From Paenibacillus sp. J31TS4 (GTDB lineage Bacteria; Bacillota; Bacilli; Paenibacillales; NBRC-103111): a stretch of DNA of 64,000 nucleotides. Shown piece after piece: positions 38,300 to 46,747 of the stretch. Position 1 is the first letter of the stretch; each line of letters begins with the position of its first letter. Made by a program: the position numbers and the translations under genes. A model generated the notes under the pieces. That model had not been told where the DNA came from. It worked only from the letters and a program-made list of their open reading frames with translations, and did not search any database. The DNA lies in the NCBI RefSeq assembly GCF_018403265.1, contig NZ_BOSI01000003.1, positions 434,001-498,000 of the forward strand. Direction: 5' to 3'.

Positions 38300-38313
38300 A
38301 GAAAGCGCTAACA
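38300..38313. promoter_or_regulatory. GCGCTT-centred palindrome 3, good cre match
   Basis: AGAAAGCGCTAACA is close to the CcpA cre consensus and lies 21 bases before the tctC-like start codon, where bound CcpA would block transcription. Catabolite repression of citrate transport is known in Bacillus (citM). Confidence 0.55.
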
Positions 38314-38333
38314 ACGAGTGGGAGGAATAGACA

Positions 38334-39368
38334 ATGAAAGCAAGAGCAAAATGGGCAGCGGTGCCCCTTGCCGTACTGATGGCCGTTAGCCTCACAGCCT
38401 GCGGAACATCCAAATCCACGCAAGGATCTGAAAGCGATTCCAATAAAGCGTCTGCCTACCCGCAAAAGCCCATTACCGTCGTCGCTCCTTCCGGAGCCGG
38501 CGGAGGCTGGGACAAGACGGCCCGCTCCCTGACGAAGGTGCTGGCCGAGACGAAGCTGGTCAACTCCACCATGACCGTGGAGAACAAGCCGGGCGGCGGC
38601 GGGACGGTGTACATGGCGGAGTTCGCCACCAAGGAAAAGAAGAATCCTTACACGCTTATGGTAAGCTCCCCTCCTATCCTCATCAACAACCTGAAGAAGG
38701 AAGGCAGCAGCCCATACGGCTACAAGGACACGACGCCGCTCGCCCAGCTGACCAAGGATTATGGAGCCATCGCCGTCAAGGCGGATTCCAAATACAGCGA
38801 TCTCAAGACACTGCTGGCCGATCTGAAGGCGGATCCGAGCAAAATCACGATGGCGGGAGGCTCCGCCCCGGGGTCGATGGACCATCTGGTCGCGATCCTG
38901 CCGGCGTTCAAAGCCGGCATCGACCCGAAGAAGGTCAAGTACGTCTCGTATGACGGGGGCGGCGAAGCGGTAGCCGCGCTGCTCGGGAATAACGCGACGG
39001 CAATCGGCACGGACGCCTCTTCCCTGGAGTCCTACCTGAAGTCCGGCAAGGTAAAGGTGCTTGCCGTCACATCCAGCGAGAGATTGAAAGGCACGTTCAA
39101 GGATGTGCCGACCCTCAAGGAGCTTGGCCTGGATGCGGAGTTCAACATCTGGCGCGGCGTGTTCGGGCCGAAGGAAATGAGCAAGGATGAGCTCGCATAT
39201 TGGGAGAAGACGCTCAAGGCGCTTACCGAGAAAGAAGAGTGGAAGAAGGAGCTCGCGGCCAACACCTGGGAGAGCGACTACAAGAATTCCGCCGACTTCA
39301 CCAAGTTCCTCGGGGAGCAGGAAAAGCTTGTCAAAGACCTGCTGACCGCCCTCAATATGGCCAAGTAA
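38334..39368 (+). CDS. Tripartite tricarboxylate transporter binding lipoprotein, TctC type
   Basis: A 344-residue solute-binding protein with a lipoprotein signal (basic RAKW, hydrophobic core, lipobox L-T-A-C with Cys near residue 23). After the signal, YPQKPITVVAPSGAGGGWDKTARSL and VENKPGGGGTVYMAEFA are the signatures of TctC/Bug proteins. AGGSAPGSMDHLVAILPA and VKYVSYDGGGEAVAALLG form the ligand pocket. It delivers a tricarboxylate, or another organic acid, to the TctA/TctB membrane parts encoded next. The ATG follows GTGGGAGGAATAGACA. It is divergent from the citA-like kinase gene, and cre-like sites lie just upstream. Confidence 0.93.
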   Translation: MKARAKWAAVPLAVLMAVSLTACGTSKSTQGSESDSNKASAYPQKPITVVAPSGAGGGWDKTARSLTKVLAETKLVNSTMTVENKPGGGGTVYMAEFATKEKKNPYTLMVSSPPILINNLKKEGSSPYGYKDTTPLAQLTKDYGAIAVKADSKYSDLKTLLADLKADPSKITMAGGSAPGSMDHLVAILPAFKAGIDPKKVKYVSYDGGGEAVAALLGNNATAIGTDASSLESYLKSGKVKVLAVTSSERLKGTFKDVPTLKELGLDAEFNIWRGVFGPKEMSKDELAYWEKTLKALTEKEEWKKELAANTWESDYKNSADFTKFLGEQEKLVKDLLTALNMAK

Positions 39369-39442
39369 ACTAGGGAGTCCTTACCGGAGAAGAGAGCCCT
39401 CTCTTCTCCTTCTTGTTCCAAACCGAAAGGAGGAAACTGCAA

Positions 39443-39898
39443 GTGAACAAACCCTTCGACCGCTACGCCAGCATGGCATTCTTCCTGATCGGTGCTGTCT
39501 TCGTCTGGGAGAGCCGCAAGATCAGCGCCACGTCCTACGGAAGCAGCGTGGGACCGGACATCTTCCCGATGGGGCTCGGCATCCTCATGATGCTGCTCAG
39601 TGTACGCCTGTTTTACGAGGTGTTCCGCTCCAAAGCCGCCTCCGGCGAGAAGCAAATATACGATTACAAACGGTTCGGCATCATTCTGGCGGCTGCGGTG
39701 CTTTATGCATTTTTTCTCGAGGAGATCGGCTACCTGATCGGTACGACACTGTTCTTGTTCATCGGCTTCCAGGTCATTGAACCGGGCAAACGCCTGCGGT
39801 CGCTTGCGATATCCGCCGCCTTCTCGGTGGTCGTCTATTACGTGTTCGTCGTCCTGCTGGAAGGGTCCCTGCCCGGCTGGCCGGTCTGGTTTTCCTAA
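39443..39898 (+). CDS. Tripartite tricarboxylate transporter small subunit, TctB type
   Basis: A 151-residue membrane protein with four hydrophobic segments (MAFFLIGAVFVWESRKI; DIFPMGLGILMMLLSV; IILAAAVLYAFFLEEIGYLIGTTLFLF; ISAAFSVVVYYVFVVLLEG). The order and length fit TctB, which links the binding protein to TctA. The GTG at 39443 follows AAAGGAGGAAACTGCAA; an in-frame extension upstream has no ribosome site. It lies 74 bases after tctC-like and 18 bases before tctA-like genes. Confidence 0.9.
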   Translation: MNKPFDRYASMAFFLIGAVFVWESRKISATSYGSSVGPDIFPMGLGILMMLLSVRLFYEVFRSKAASGEKQIYDYKRFGIILAAAVLYAFFLEEIGYLIGTTLFLFIGFQVIEPGKRLRSLAISAAFSVVVYYVFVVLLEGSLPGWPVWFS

Positions 39899-39916
39899 TC
39901 ATCAGGAGGTGTCCCC

Positions 39917-41443
39917 ATGGGTGTACTCGACTTTCTAGCCAATGGCTTCGCTACTGCCTTTCAGTGGCATAATCTGTTGTTCGCCTTCGTCGGCGTGCTG
40001 ATCGGTACGGCGGTCGGGGTGCTGCCGGGGATCGGCCCCATGAGCGGCGTCGCCCTGCTCATCCCGGTCACCGCCAGCATGACGGGAGGGCTAGGCCCCG
40101 AAGCGGCGGCGACCAGCTCGATCATCCTGCTCGCCGGCGTCTACTACGGCGCCATGTACGGAGGCTCGACTACCTCCATCCTGCTGAATACGCCGGGCGA
40201 ATCGTCGTCCGTCGTGACTACCCTGGACGGCTACCAGATGGCGCGCCAGGGAAGAGCCGGCCCCGCCCTCGCCATCTCGGCCATCGGTTCGTTCGCGGCC
40301 GGCCTGTTCTCCCTCGTCGCGCTCGTCTTCCTCGCCCAGCCGCTGTCGGATGCAGCCATCCGGTTCGGTCCGGCGGATTACTTCTCGCTCATGCTGCTCG
40401 GCCTCGCGGCCGTGAGCGGCCTGGCAGGCAAGTCGATGACCAAGGCGCTTATCATGACCGTCCTCGGCTTGCTCCTCGCCACTATCGGCATGGACAACGT
40501 CTCCGGCGTGGCCCGGTTTACGTACGACCAGCCGGTGCTCTACTCCGGTCTGGAGTTTCTGACCGTAGCCGTCGGCCTGTTCGCCTTGGGCGAGGTGTTC
40601 AAGACGATTCTGGAGCGGGACTACGCCAAAGGGGAAGTGACCAAGGTCGGCCGGATTCTTCCCACCCGCCAGGACTTGAAGGACAGCGCCGGCCCGATCG
40701 CCCGCGGCTCGGTGCTCGGCTTCTTCATCGGCATTTTGCCCGGGGCCGGGGCGACGCTCGCCTCCTTCTTCAGCTACATCATGGAAAAGAAGATCAGCAA
40801 GACGCCGGCCAAATTCGGCACTGGCGCCATCGAGGGCGTAGCCGCGCCGGAATCGGCCAACAACGCGGCTTCGGGCGGCGCGATGATTCCGCTGCTCACG
40901 CTGGGCATCCCCGGCTCCGGCACCACGGCGATCCTGATGGGCGCGCTCATCATGTATAACATCCAGCCGGGCCCCCTGCTGTTCGAAGAGCACCCCCAGG
41001 TCGCCTGGGGCCTCATCGCGAGCATGTTCATCGGCAACCTGATGCTGCTCGTGCTCAACATGCCGCTCGTCAAGGTGTTTGCCAAGATCATCGAGACACC
41101 GGCCAAGTACCTGCTGCCGATCATTGTCGCCATCTCTGTCTTCGGCGTCTATGCCGTGCAGGCGAGCACGTTTGACCTTCTGCTCCTGATGGGCTGCGGC
41201 GTAGCGGGCTACTTCCTGTCCCGCAACGACTTTCCGCTCGCCCCTCTCGTGCTCGGCCTGGTGCTCGGCCCGATGATCGAGAACAACATGAGGCGGGCGC
41301 TGACCACCTCGAACGGCGACTTCTCGATTTTCTTCGAGCGGCCTCTCTCCGCCGTCTTCCTGATCGCCGCCGTCCTCTGGCTCGTCATCCCGCTGCTGCT
41401 CAAGCTGCGGGGCCGGAAGGTGATTATTAACGAGGAAGGGTAA
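39917..41443 (+). CDS. Tripartite tricarboxylate transporter large subunit, TctA type
   Basis: A 508-residue membrane protein with about 11-12 helices. GTAVGVLPGIGPMSGVALLIP, the signature ILLAGVYYGAMYGGSTTSILLNTPGESSS and the mirrored second motif IEGVAAPESANNAASGGAMIPLLTLGIPGSG are diagnostic for TctA. It is the sodium-coupled channel of the carrier, working with TctB and the TctC lipoprotein. The ATG follows ATCAGGAGGTGTCCCC. It ends the operon; a terminator lies directly after the stop. Confidence 0.96.
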   Translation: MGVLDFLANGFATAFQWHNLLFAFVGVLIGTAVGVLPGIGPMSGVALLIPVTASMTGGLGPEAAATSSIILLAGVYYGAMYGGSTTSILLNTPGESSSVVTTLDGYQMARQGRAGPALAISAIGSFAAGLFSLVALVFLAQPLSDAAIRFGPADYFSLMLLGLAAVSGLAGKSMTKALIMTVLGLLLATIGMDNVSGVARFTYDQPVLYSGLEFLTVAVGLFALGEVFKTILERDYAKGEVTKVGRILPTRQDLKDSAGPIARGSVLGFFIGILPGAGATLASFFSYIMEKKISKTPAKFGTGAIEGVAAPESANNAASGGAMIPLLTLGIPGSGTTAILMGALIMYNIQPGPLLFEEHPQVAWGLIASMFIGNLMLLVLNMPLVKVFAKIIETPAKYLLPIIVAISVFGVYAVQASTFDLLLLMGCGVAGYFLSRNDFPLAPLVLGLVLGPMIENNMRRALTTSNGDFSIFFERPLSAVFLIAAVLWLVIPLLLKLRGRKVIINEEG

Positions 41444-41450
41444 GGGAATA

Positions 41451-41480
41451 GCCCCCGATTGCCGGGGGTTTCTGCTTTTT
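41451..41480 (+). terminator. Terminator of the tctCBA operon
   Basis: CCCCCG and CGGGGG form a short stem around ATTGC, followed by two T-rich tracts ending in TTTTT. It lies eight bases after the tctA-like stop. Confidence 0.75.
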
Positions 41481-41572
41481 CTAGAGGGAATCAGCGGGAT
41501 AGAATAGGTCAGACAGTGCCATCTGGGAATCGCGTTCCTCCGGATGGCTGTCGTGTATGTCCTGTTTGCCCA

Positions 41573-41625
41573 TAAAAAATCCCCGCCGGCAGGTCATCGA
41601 TCGTGACTGCCTGGAGGGGATGGTG
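41573..41625 (-). terminator. Terminator of the DUF4166 operon
   Basis: On the minus strand ATCCCC and GGCAGTCA pair with TGACCTGCC and GGGGAT around a CGATCGA loop, with small bulges, then six T residues. It lies about 46 bases past the stop at 41672. Confidence 0.75.
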
Positions 41626-41671
41626 CCATGCGGCTGAAGCCTCTTACGCTTATTCTATTCCTATCGCGCCT

Positions 41672-42352
41672 CTATTCTCGTCTCTCTTCCCGCTTCGGCT
41701 TCACATAGTGCGGAATATCCCGTTCTGTTACGGAAATGTATTCGACATCGAAAGAACCGCTGTACCCAAAGAGCGGGCCGAAAAGCTTGTTCGCCACCTT
41801 CACGTCGATGCGGTACTTCTCCTGCTCCTCGTCATACCATTCGCAGACGTCCGCATAGCCCGAGAAGAGCATGGGAAACCGGAAGCCCAATGGTCCCTCA
41901 TAAAAATACTGCTGCCCCGACCGCAGCCTCATGCCGCCATTCTCCGCCACGGACATATCGATCTCCACGGCAAGATGCTGGTGTGTGCCCAGATAGTCGA
42001 TGATGGTCCCCCGCTTCTCGCTGTAGATCATCGTGGCATCGAATCGCCTGATCTGTTTGGGAAACAAGTATGTGCGGACCCAGGTCACCGTCTCCCGCCC
42101 CAAGCTATCCCGGTAGGCATAATTCTCGATGGTGAACGGGATGCCTTCTCCCCGCTGCGGGAACAGAATGTTCCGCCATGTGCCCACATACAGGAACGGC
42201 AGTGTATACCACCTGCCATACCACACCTTATTCATAACCCCTTTGCCGATAGCGGCTATTTGATCTTCGCTGCTGAAGCCGAATCGCTTCTGAATCCGGG
42301 GATGGAGCTTGGCAAAATCCTCGCCAAGCACCCGTTGATAAATGGAGGTCAT
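41672..42352 (-). CDS. DUF4166-family protein
   Basis: A 226-residue soluble protein. ATG at 42352 follows GGAAGGGGGAAACCGAGG and overlaps the upstream gene's stop by four bases. The sequence SIYQRVLGEDFAKLHPRIQKRF at the start, then GVWYGRWYTL-like and LGTWRNILFPQRGEGIPF segments, resemble DUF4166 proteins, a family with no settled function that often sits next to saccharopine-dehydrogenase-like or DoxX-like proteins. It has no signal peptide or helix. Coupling with the SRPBCC/DoxX-like gene suggests they act together, perhaps at the membrane. Confidence 0.75.
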   Translation of the reverse strand: MTSIYQRVLGEDFAKLHPRIQKRFGFSSEDQIAAIGKGVMNKVWYGRWYTLPFLYVGTWRNILFPQRGEGIPFTIENYAYRDSLGRETVTWVRTYLFPKQIRRFDATMIYSEKRGTIIDYLGTHQHLAVEIDMSVAENGGMRLRSGQQYFYEGPLGFRFPMLFSGYADVCEWYDEEQEKYRIDVKVANKLFGPLFGYSGSFDVEYISVTERDIPHYVKPKREERRE

Positions 42353-43275
42353 CCTCGGTTTCCCCCTTCCGGCGGCCGGCGCCGGCAATTGGCAGCGCTC
42401 GGCAGCTCCTCCGCATTTAACAAGCTGATCACAGACAAGGCGATCATCGCCAGGTTCAAGGTGACCGGATTAAAGGGCGCGACATACGCCGCAGGGTGAG
42501 CCGCCGCGCTTAAGGCCAGAATGAACAGGAGGATGAGATTCGTCTGGTGCAGTCTCTTCCGCGCCCTGCCTCGCAGAAGAAGGAACAGAAGGCCGAATGC
42601 GATTTCGCCCAGCCCTAGCAGAGTCAAGAGAGGCCGTTCGTAACCGGCAAACCCGGGAACCGCTCCTAACATCTCCATTTCGCCCGAATCCGGCACCAGC
42701 AGTTTGGGCACCAGGCCTTGGTACACCCAAATGGCAAACAAACTAACGGTTAGCAGCAGTTCGATCAGCGACCGCCTAATCGATAGACGCGGGGGGACCC
42801 CCGCCTCCAGCCACAGCCTCAGACAGTCAAAGCTCCAGGCGGTCGCCCATCCCATAACCGGCCGGAACAAGACCCGGTCGATCCAGCTGCCAAGCGGGCC
42901 GAAACGAGTCTTGTAATCGTATCTCGTTAAGAAACGGATTCCGCCCTCTGTCGGCACATAGCGCCAATAGCCGGCCCCTTTCTCAATAAGCGAAATCGGC
43001 TGGGCGGAGCTGAATTTCAGACTGGAGGTCAGGACGCCGTCCTTCTCCTTCGTCCCAACCGTCTCGCCTTCTCCGGCTATGGCAAGGCCAAAGCCGATCC
43101 GGGTTTTATATAGAAAGCGCTGGGGCTGCTCTTCCCCGGACTTGGGGAGATAAGTAATCTCCGAGAACCTCAAGTCCCACTGCTGATGCAGCTCGGGCGT
43201 CTGGGTATAGGTCCACAAGGCGTCCAACGGTGCGTTTATCAAACGCTCCACATAGATAGGGTTCGTTTTCGTCAT
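42349..43275 (-). CDS. SRPBCC-domain protein fused to DoxX-like membrane region
   Basis: A 308-residue protein of two halves. Residues 1-145 resemble a polyketide-cyclase/SRPBCC lipid-binding fold (IYVERLINAPLDALWTYTQTPELHQQWDLRF). Residues 170-300 contain four hydrophobic segments (SLIELLLTVSLFAIWVYQGLVPKLL; LLTLLGLGEIAFGLLFLLL; LILLFILALSAAAHPAAYV; LNLAMIALSVISLLNAEEL), like DoxX-type proteins. ATG at 43275 follows GGGAAGGAGGGGACGGCC. It overlaps the following DUF4166 gene by four bases. The combination suggests a membrane protein that binds a hydrophobic ligand in its cytoplasmic domain; the ligand is unknown. Confidence 0.8.
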   Translation of the reverse strand: MTKTNPIYVERLINAPLDALWTYTQTPELHQQWDLRFSEITYLPKSGEEQPQRFLYKTRIGFGLAIAGEGETVGTKEKDGVLTSSLKFSSAQPISLIEKGAGYWRYVPTEGGIRFLTRYDYKTRFGPLGSWIDRVLFRPVMGWATAWSFDCLRLWLEAGVPPRLSIRRSLIELLLTVSLFAIWVYQGLVPKLLVPDSGEMEMLGAVPGFAGYERPLLTLLGLGEIAFGLLFLLLRGRARKRLHQTNLILLFILALSAAAHPAAYVAPFNPVTLNLAMIALSVISLLNAEELPSAANCRRRPPEGGNRG

Positions 43276-43394
43276 GGCCGTCCCCTCCTTCCCATTAGTT
43301 CGACAATTTCCAGCAAATCCCTTTTTATAGGAAGGAAAGTCGAGCCTACAGCCGATGTCCCTGCCTGTCTCCGCCCCTGACTGCTCCAATACAC

Positions 43395-43424
43395 AAAAAA
43401 ATCAACCGGCTTGCCGCCGGCTGA
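43395..43424 (-). terminator. Terminator of the methyltransferase gene
   Basis: TCAGCCGGC pairs with GCCGGTTGA around GGCAA on the minus strand and is followed by seven T residues. It lies 32 bases past the stop at 43456. Confidence 0.88.
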
Positions 43425-43455
43425 TCTCCCCCGTTTCTTTGCTATAAAACAAGCA

Positions 43456-44169
43456 TCATTTGGTTGCCGAGAAACTGCACGCCCTAAGGAAGGACTGCTG
43501 GGTCATCATGAGCTCGGTATACTCCGCCAGGCCGGCTCCTACTTCCGGATCGAAGAGGGCGGCCAAATCGAGTTCCTGCATATCCTCGGGAAGAACCGGA
43601 GGCTCTTGGTCCACGAAATCCTCGAGTACCGGCCTGTCGCAGCGAAATCCCGTTTCATGCAGGAACGTGAGCCACTGGTCGAGAGAAGGGATGGATCGGA
43701 ACCGAAAATACGAGGCCAGCTCCTTGTAGACGGGTTCCGGGATAGCGGCCGCTCGGACAATTTCCCGATCCAGAAGCCGGCCGTTTGGTTTGAGAACCCG
43801 GTAGTACTCCCTCAGGGTTCGCGGAATGTCGGTAAACAAAGTCACGGACTCCGCGAGCACGAGATCAAACGATTCGTCCTCAAACGGCAGTGCTTCGGCA
43901 TCTCCTTCCACCCAATGAATGCCCTCTATGTCTTCTCTTTCGGCCCGCTCTTTTGCCCTCTCGAGCATCAGGGGATGGCGGTCCAACGCCACGACCTGAT
44001 AGCCTTTCTGCGCCAGGTAACAGGCGCTTTTCCCCGTTCCGCACCCCACCTCCAAGATCCGCAGCCCGGAGGAATCGGGAATGCCGGCCAATAACGTTTT
44101 CGTTGCCCGAAACCCGCCCGGATGAGCGGAAGCGACACCCAATCTGGCTAAGAGATCGATGTAATCCAC
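43456..44169 (-). CDS. Class I SAM-dependent methyltransferase
   Basis: A 237-residue enzyme. LRILEVGCGTGKSACYLAQKGYQVVALDRH is motif I with the acidic residue that holds the SAM ribose (D in ALDRH), GDAEALPFEDESFDLVLAESV is motifs II-III, and LREYYRVLKPNGRLLDREIV is motif IV-V. This is the UbiE/MenG-like group, which acts on small molecules. The start is GTG at 44169, seven bases after GAGAGGAAG; a longer version is possible but lacks a ribosome site. Substrate is unknown. It stands alone between two unrelated minus-strand genes. Confidence 0.88.
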   Translation of the reverse strand: MDYIDLLARLGVASAHPGGFRATKTLLAGIPDSSGLRILEVGCGTGKSACYLAQKGYQVVALDRHPLMLERAKERAEREDIEGIHWVEGDAEALPFEDESFDLVLAESVTLFTDIPRTLREYYRVLKPNGRLLDREIVRAAAIPEPVYKELASYFRFRSIPSLDQWLTFLHETGFRCDRPVLEDFVDQEPPVLPEDMQELDLAALFDPEVGAGLAEYTELMMTQQSFLRACSFSATK

Positions 44170-44437
44170 GGCGCTACTTCCTCTCCACTTAGGTTTCCAG
44201 ACGTGTCGCCCGCCTGTCACGATACCCTATGTCCGAAAGCAGTGCCACGCCTGTTCTCTCGCCCTTTTCCGGCAACTAAACAGTCCTATGTCCTTACCGG
44301 GTAGAGGTACAGGCCGCGACGCCTCTGCCTGAATAAGGTAAGACAAAGAAGGGGAAAAGAGGTGGATTGCCATAACCGCTCAACAAGATATTCTTCGCAA
44401 GCATGCGAATCAAGCGATCGGACAGCCAGTTTGTATC

Positions 44438-44797
44438 GTGTTAAACGACGGGAGCTATTATGTAGGGTGGATCACGAAGGTGGATGATGAGGACTTGACC
44501 TTCTCCGGACAGAGGGGGCCCGGCCAAATGAGCAAATCCTCCATGGACCAGGCCGAAAAAGCGAACGTGTCCGGTTTGCTGCAGATGCTGCCGGGATTGG
44601 GGAGGAATCCACTTGGCTTCTCTCAGCAGGGAGCGGGCTTTCCTCAACAGGGAGCCGGTTTTCCTGCTTTCGGCGGCGGACCCGCCAAATCCGGGGGAGG
44701 CTTTGCCGGCATGCTGGGCAGTTTGGGAGCGGGCATGAAGCTCGGCTGGGGCATGCTGCGATTCATCATGCCGCTGCTGGGAGGATTTAAACTATAA
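44438..44797 (+). CDS. Small glycine-rich protein of unknown function; true start probably upstream
   Basis: A 119-residue product if read from GTG at 44438. The frame stays open upstream to about 44366 and gives plausible sequence (QQDILRKHANQAIGQPVCIV) without ATG, GTG or TTG. A good ribosome site, AAGAGGTGG (44357-44365), points instead to ATA at 44372 or ATT at 44366. The protein begins with a short beta-rich module (VCIVLNDGSYYVGWITKV), similar in feel to Sm/LSm-like or SH3-like folds, then a Gly/Gln-rich repeat region (GFSQQGAGFPQQGAGFP) and a hydrophobic C-terminus (GWGMLRFIMPLLGGFKL). Function is not recognised. A bidirectional terminator follows. Confidence 0.6.
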   Translation: MLNDGSYYVGWITKVDDEDLTFSGQRGPGQMSKSSMDQAEKANVSGLLQMLPGLGRNPLGFSQQGAGFPQQGAGFPAFGGGPAKSGGGFAGMLGSLGAGMKLGWGMLRFIMPLLGGFKL

Positions 44798-44815
44798 GCC
44801 TGCTTCCTCATAAAG

Positions 44816-44848
44816 AAGAACCCCGACCTGCTAGGGTCGGGGTTCTTT
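44816..44848. terminator. Bidirectional terminator with repeat-family core
   Basis: AAGAACCCCGACC pairs perfectly with GGTCGGGGTTCTT around TGCTAG. It serves the convergent genes ending at 44797 and 44912. The following bases (ATGGAGACG, ACCGTGG) match the tail of the interspersed repeat seen at 58.4 kb, so it may be a diverged copy. Confidence 0.85.
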
Positions 44849-44911
44849 CTAATGGAGACGTACCGTGGCTGTTCCCGCCGCCATCCACCTCAGCAGCGAT
44901 AAACTCGGTCC

Positions 44912-46666
44912 CTAGATGAGACCGGACTTTTGCAGAAGCCGCTGCACCAGGATGGCGACCTCCGCTCTCGAGATAGGGGCCACAGGCTCAAGCCGTTGAT
45001 CGGCACGCCCGGAAACCAGGCCCGCCTTCAAACAATCGGCAATGCTGGCCGCTGCCCAGGCGGATACTTGACCGGCATCCGAGAAAGAGCGGAGCGGCTC
45101 TCCCTCGTTCGGCTGCTGCTTAGCTTGCAGCCCTGTCATCTTCATCGCCTTGGACAACATGACCATCGCCTGCTCCCGGGTAATGTTCTCCGTCGGCCGG
45201 AAGGTACCGTCCTCGAACCCGCTGATCAGCTCGTACGATTGAGCGGTGTTGATAGAACCGTTATACCAATCGGTCGTCTTCACATCCGAGAAGGAATTCG
45301 TACGCTTCTCCGTCTGGAGTCCCAGTCCTCGAACGATAATGGCGGCGAACTCTGCGCGGGTGATGGCACGGTCGGGCGCAAACTCTCCCTGCCCCACTCC
45401 GTTGATGACCATTCGGGACCCCATGTCATTAACCGCGTCTTGGGCCCAGTGACGTTCCACATCCCGGAAGGAAGTCGGATTCCAGATGACCGAATACGTG
45501 CTGTTCGTCAGGCTGTTGATCTTGGCATGATACTTCCCGCCGATGACCACGACTTGAGTCGGCACATGACGCACCGAACCATCCGGATCGATGACAACCG
45601 CGGTCGTCACTTGGCCGGGTTCCACTCCTGCAGGAAGGGCGATCGTCCGCTCCACATAAGCGTGAAAACGCGTGACGTCGATGGTTGTATTCCCATGAAC
45701 CGCCTGGATCGTGAAATTAAGTGGCGGCGCAACAAGCTTAAACCCGCCGGACACGGCCGAATCCTCCACTAGCTTTGCTGTGTCGCCCGTCGGTTTGGCG
45801 ACGGCGATCCGGATCGCAATGTCCGCCAGTTCGATGCTTTTTCCAAGCTGAGCCGATATGGCCTGAATATTGATCTGCTCCGCAGGCAGCCGGTAGGTGG
45901 CATTCGCCGTTTGGAGCTCCACGGTGGCCTGCTGCCGCTCCATGCTGCTCACCATCTGTCCATTCAGCTGTCCGACTACGACATCCGATGCGGTATTCAT
46001 CGGGATCGTAATCACCGCATGCTGGCCTTCCGCAGCGAGCCGTTTGGCAAGCTTGCCCGGATCGATCGAGACCGTCGTCACGAGCTGGCCTCTCACGGTA
46101 GCGGTCGTTGCCGATCCGGCCGTTTCGGCTTTGCCATTCACGTAAACCTCGACTCCGGTGCCCGGAGTGCTAGGCGTGCCTCCATCGCTCTCGCCGCTTC
46201 CAGAGCCGCCGGCATTGCCGCCGTTGTCGCTACCGCTGCCACCGGTGCCGCCACTGCCGCCTCCGTTGCCACCGCCACCGCCGCCTCCGTTGCCACCGCC
46301 ACCGCCGCCACCCGAAGATGGGGCGATGATCAGAAACTCTCTAACTGCCGTGACGTTTCCTTCTCCGACGACAACCGTCGCTTTGCCCAGCGCCTCTGTT
46401 GCCGACAGAGTGAACAGATCGCTGTAAGCTCCGCCGGACTGCGGCTGAAGCGTATTCACATAGATGATCGTCCCTTGGCTGTTGACGACTTTCACATTCA
46501 GTTCTTTCAAGGACGTCGTACCGGTGATCGTTACGCTGTCCCCACGGTAATGGTCCGAGAGTTCATTCAATTGAACGGCAGACTCGCGTGCCAGGCTTGT
46601 TGCCGGCTGCACCCATCCGAACACGAGCAGAACCGCCGTCAAGATAATCGTTAATCGTTTTCCCAT
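44912..46666 (-). CDS. S-layer homology (SLH) domain surface protein
   Basis: A 584-residue exported protein. MGKRLTIILTAVLLVFGWVQP is a Sec signal peptide. Residues ~27-115 form a beta-rich domain, then a very Gly-rich Ser/Asn linker (~115-170), a central beta domain (~175-400), and three C-terminal SLH domains from about 403 (FRDVERHWAQDAVNDM; FSDVKTTDWYNGSIN; FSDAGQVSAWAAASIA, each with ITRAEF/ITREQA/ISRAEV). SLH domains bind pyruvylated cell-wall polymers, so the protein is anchored outside the cell. It follows the cohesin/coiled-coil gene by 81 bases on the same strand and may be its wall anchor. The ribosome site is AAAGGAATCAGGAAG. Confidence 0.92.
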   Translation of the reverse strand: MGKRLTIILTAVLLVFGWVQPATSLARESAVQLNELSDHYRGDSVTITGTTSLKELNVKVVNSQGTIIYVNTLQPQSGGAYSDLFTLSATEALGKATVVVGEGNVTAVREFLIIAPSSGGGGGGGNGGGGGGGNGGGSGGTGGSGSDNGGNAGGSGSGESDGGTPSTPGTGVEVYVNGKAETAGSATTATVRGQLVTTVSIDPGKLAKRLAAEGQHAVITIPMNTASDVVVGQLNGQMVSSMERQQATVELQTANATYRLPAEQINIQAISAQLGKSIELADIAIRIAVAKPTGDTAKLVEDSAVSGGFKLVAPPLNFTIQAVHGNTTIDVTRFHAYVERTIALPAGVEPGQVTTAVVIDPDGSVRHVPTQVVVIGGKYHAKINSLTNSTYSVIWNPTSFRDVERHWAQDAVNDMGSRMVINGVGQGEFAPDRAITRAEFAAIIVRGLGLQTEKRTNSFSDVKTTDWYNGSINTAQSYELISGFEDGTFRPTENITREQAMVMLSKAMKMTGLQAKQQPNEGEPLRSFSDAGQVSAWAAASIADCLKAGLVSGRADQRLEPVAPISRAEVAILVQRLLQKSGLI

Positions 46667-46695
46667 CTCTTCCTGATTCCTTTCTTCAAGAGCGA

Positions 46696-46719
46696 GAGAC
46701 TGTCCGTGCAGACAGTCTC
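46696..46719 (-). other. Intercistronic hairpin between the two surface-protein genes
   Basis: GAGACTGTC and GACAGTCTC pair perfectly around CGTGCA, without a T run. It may stabilise the upstream part of the message or tune expression of the second gene. Confidence 0.55.
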
Positions 46720-46747
46720 GTTCTCTTCTTTCTCGGTATGCGTGGGA

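Noticed and set aside
46158-46427. A proline-rich frame (PPPPPPP runs) on the plus strand
   Set aside because: It is the complement of the Gly-rich linker coded on the minus strand in the SLH protein.
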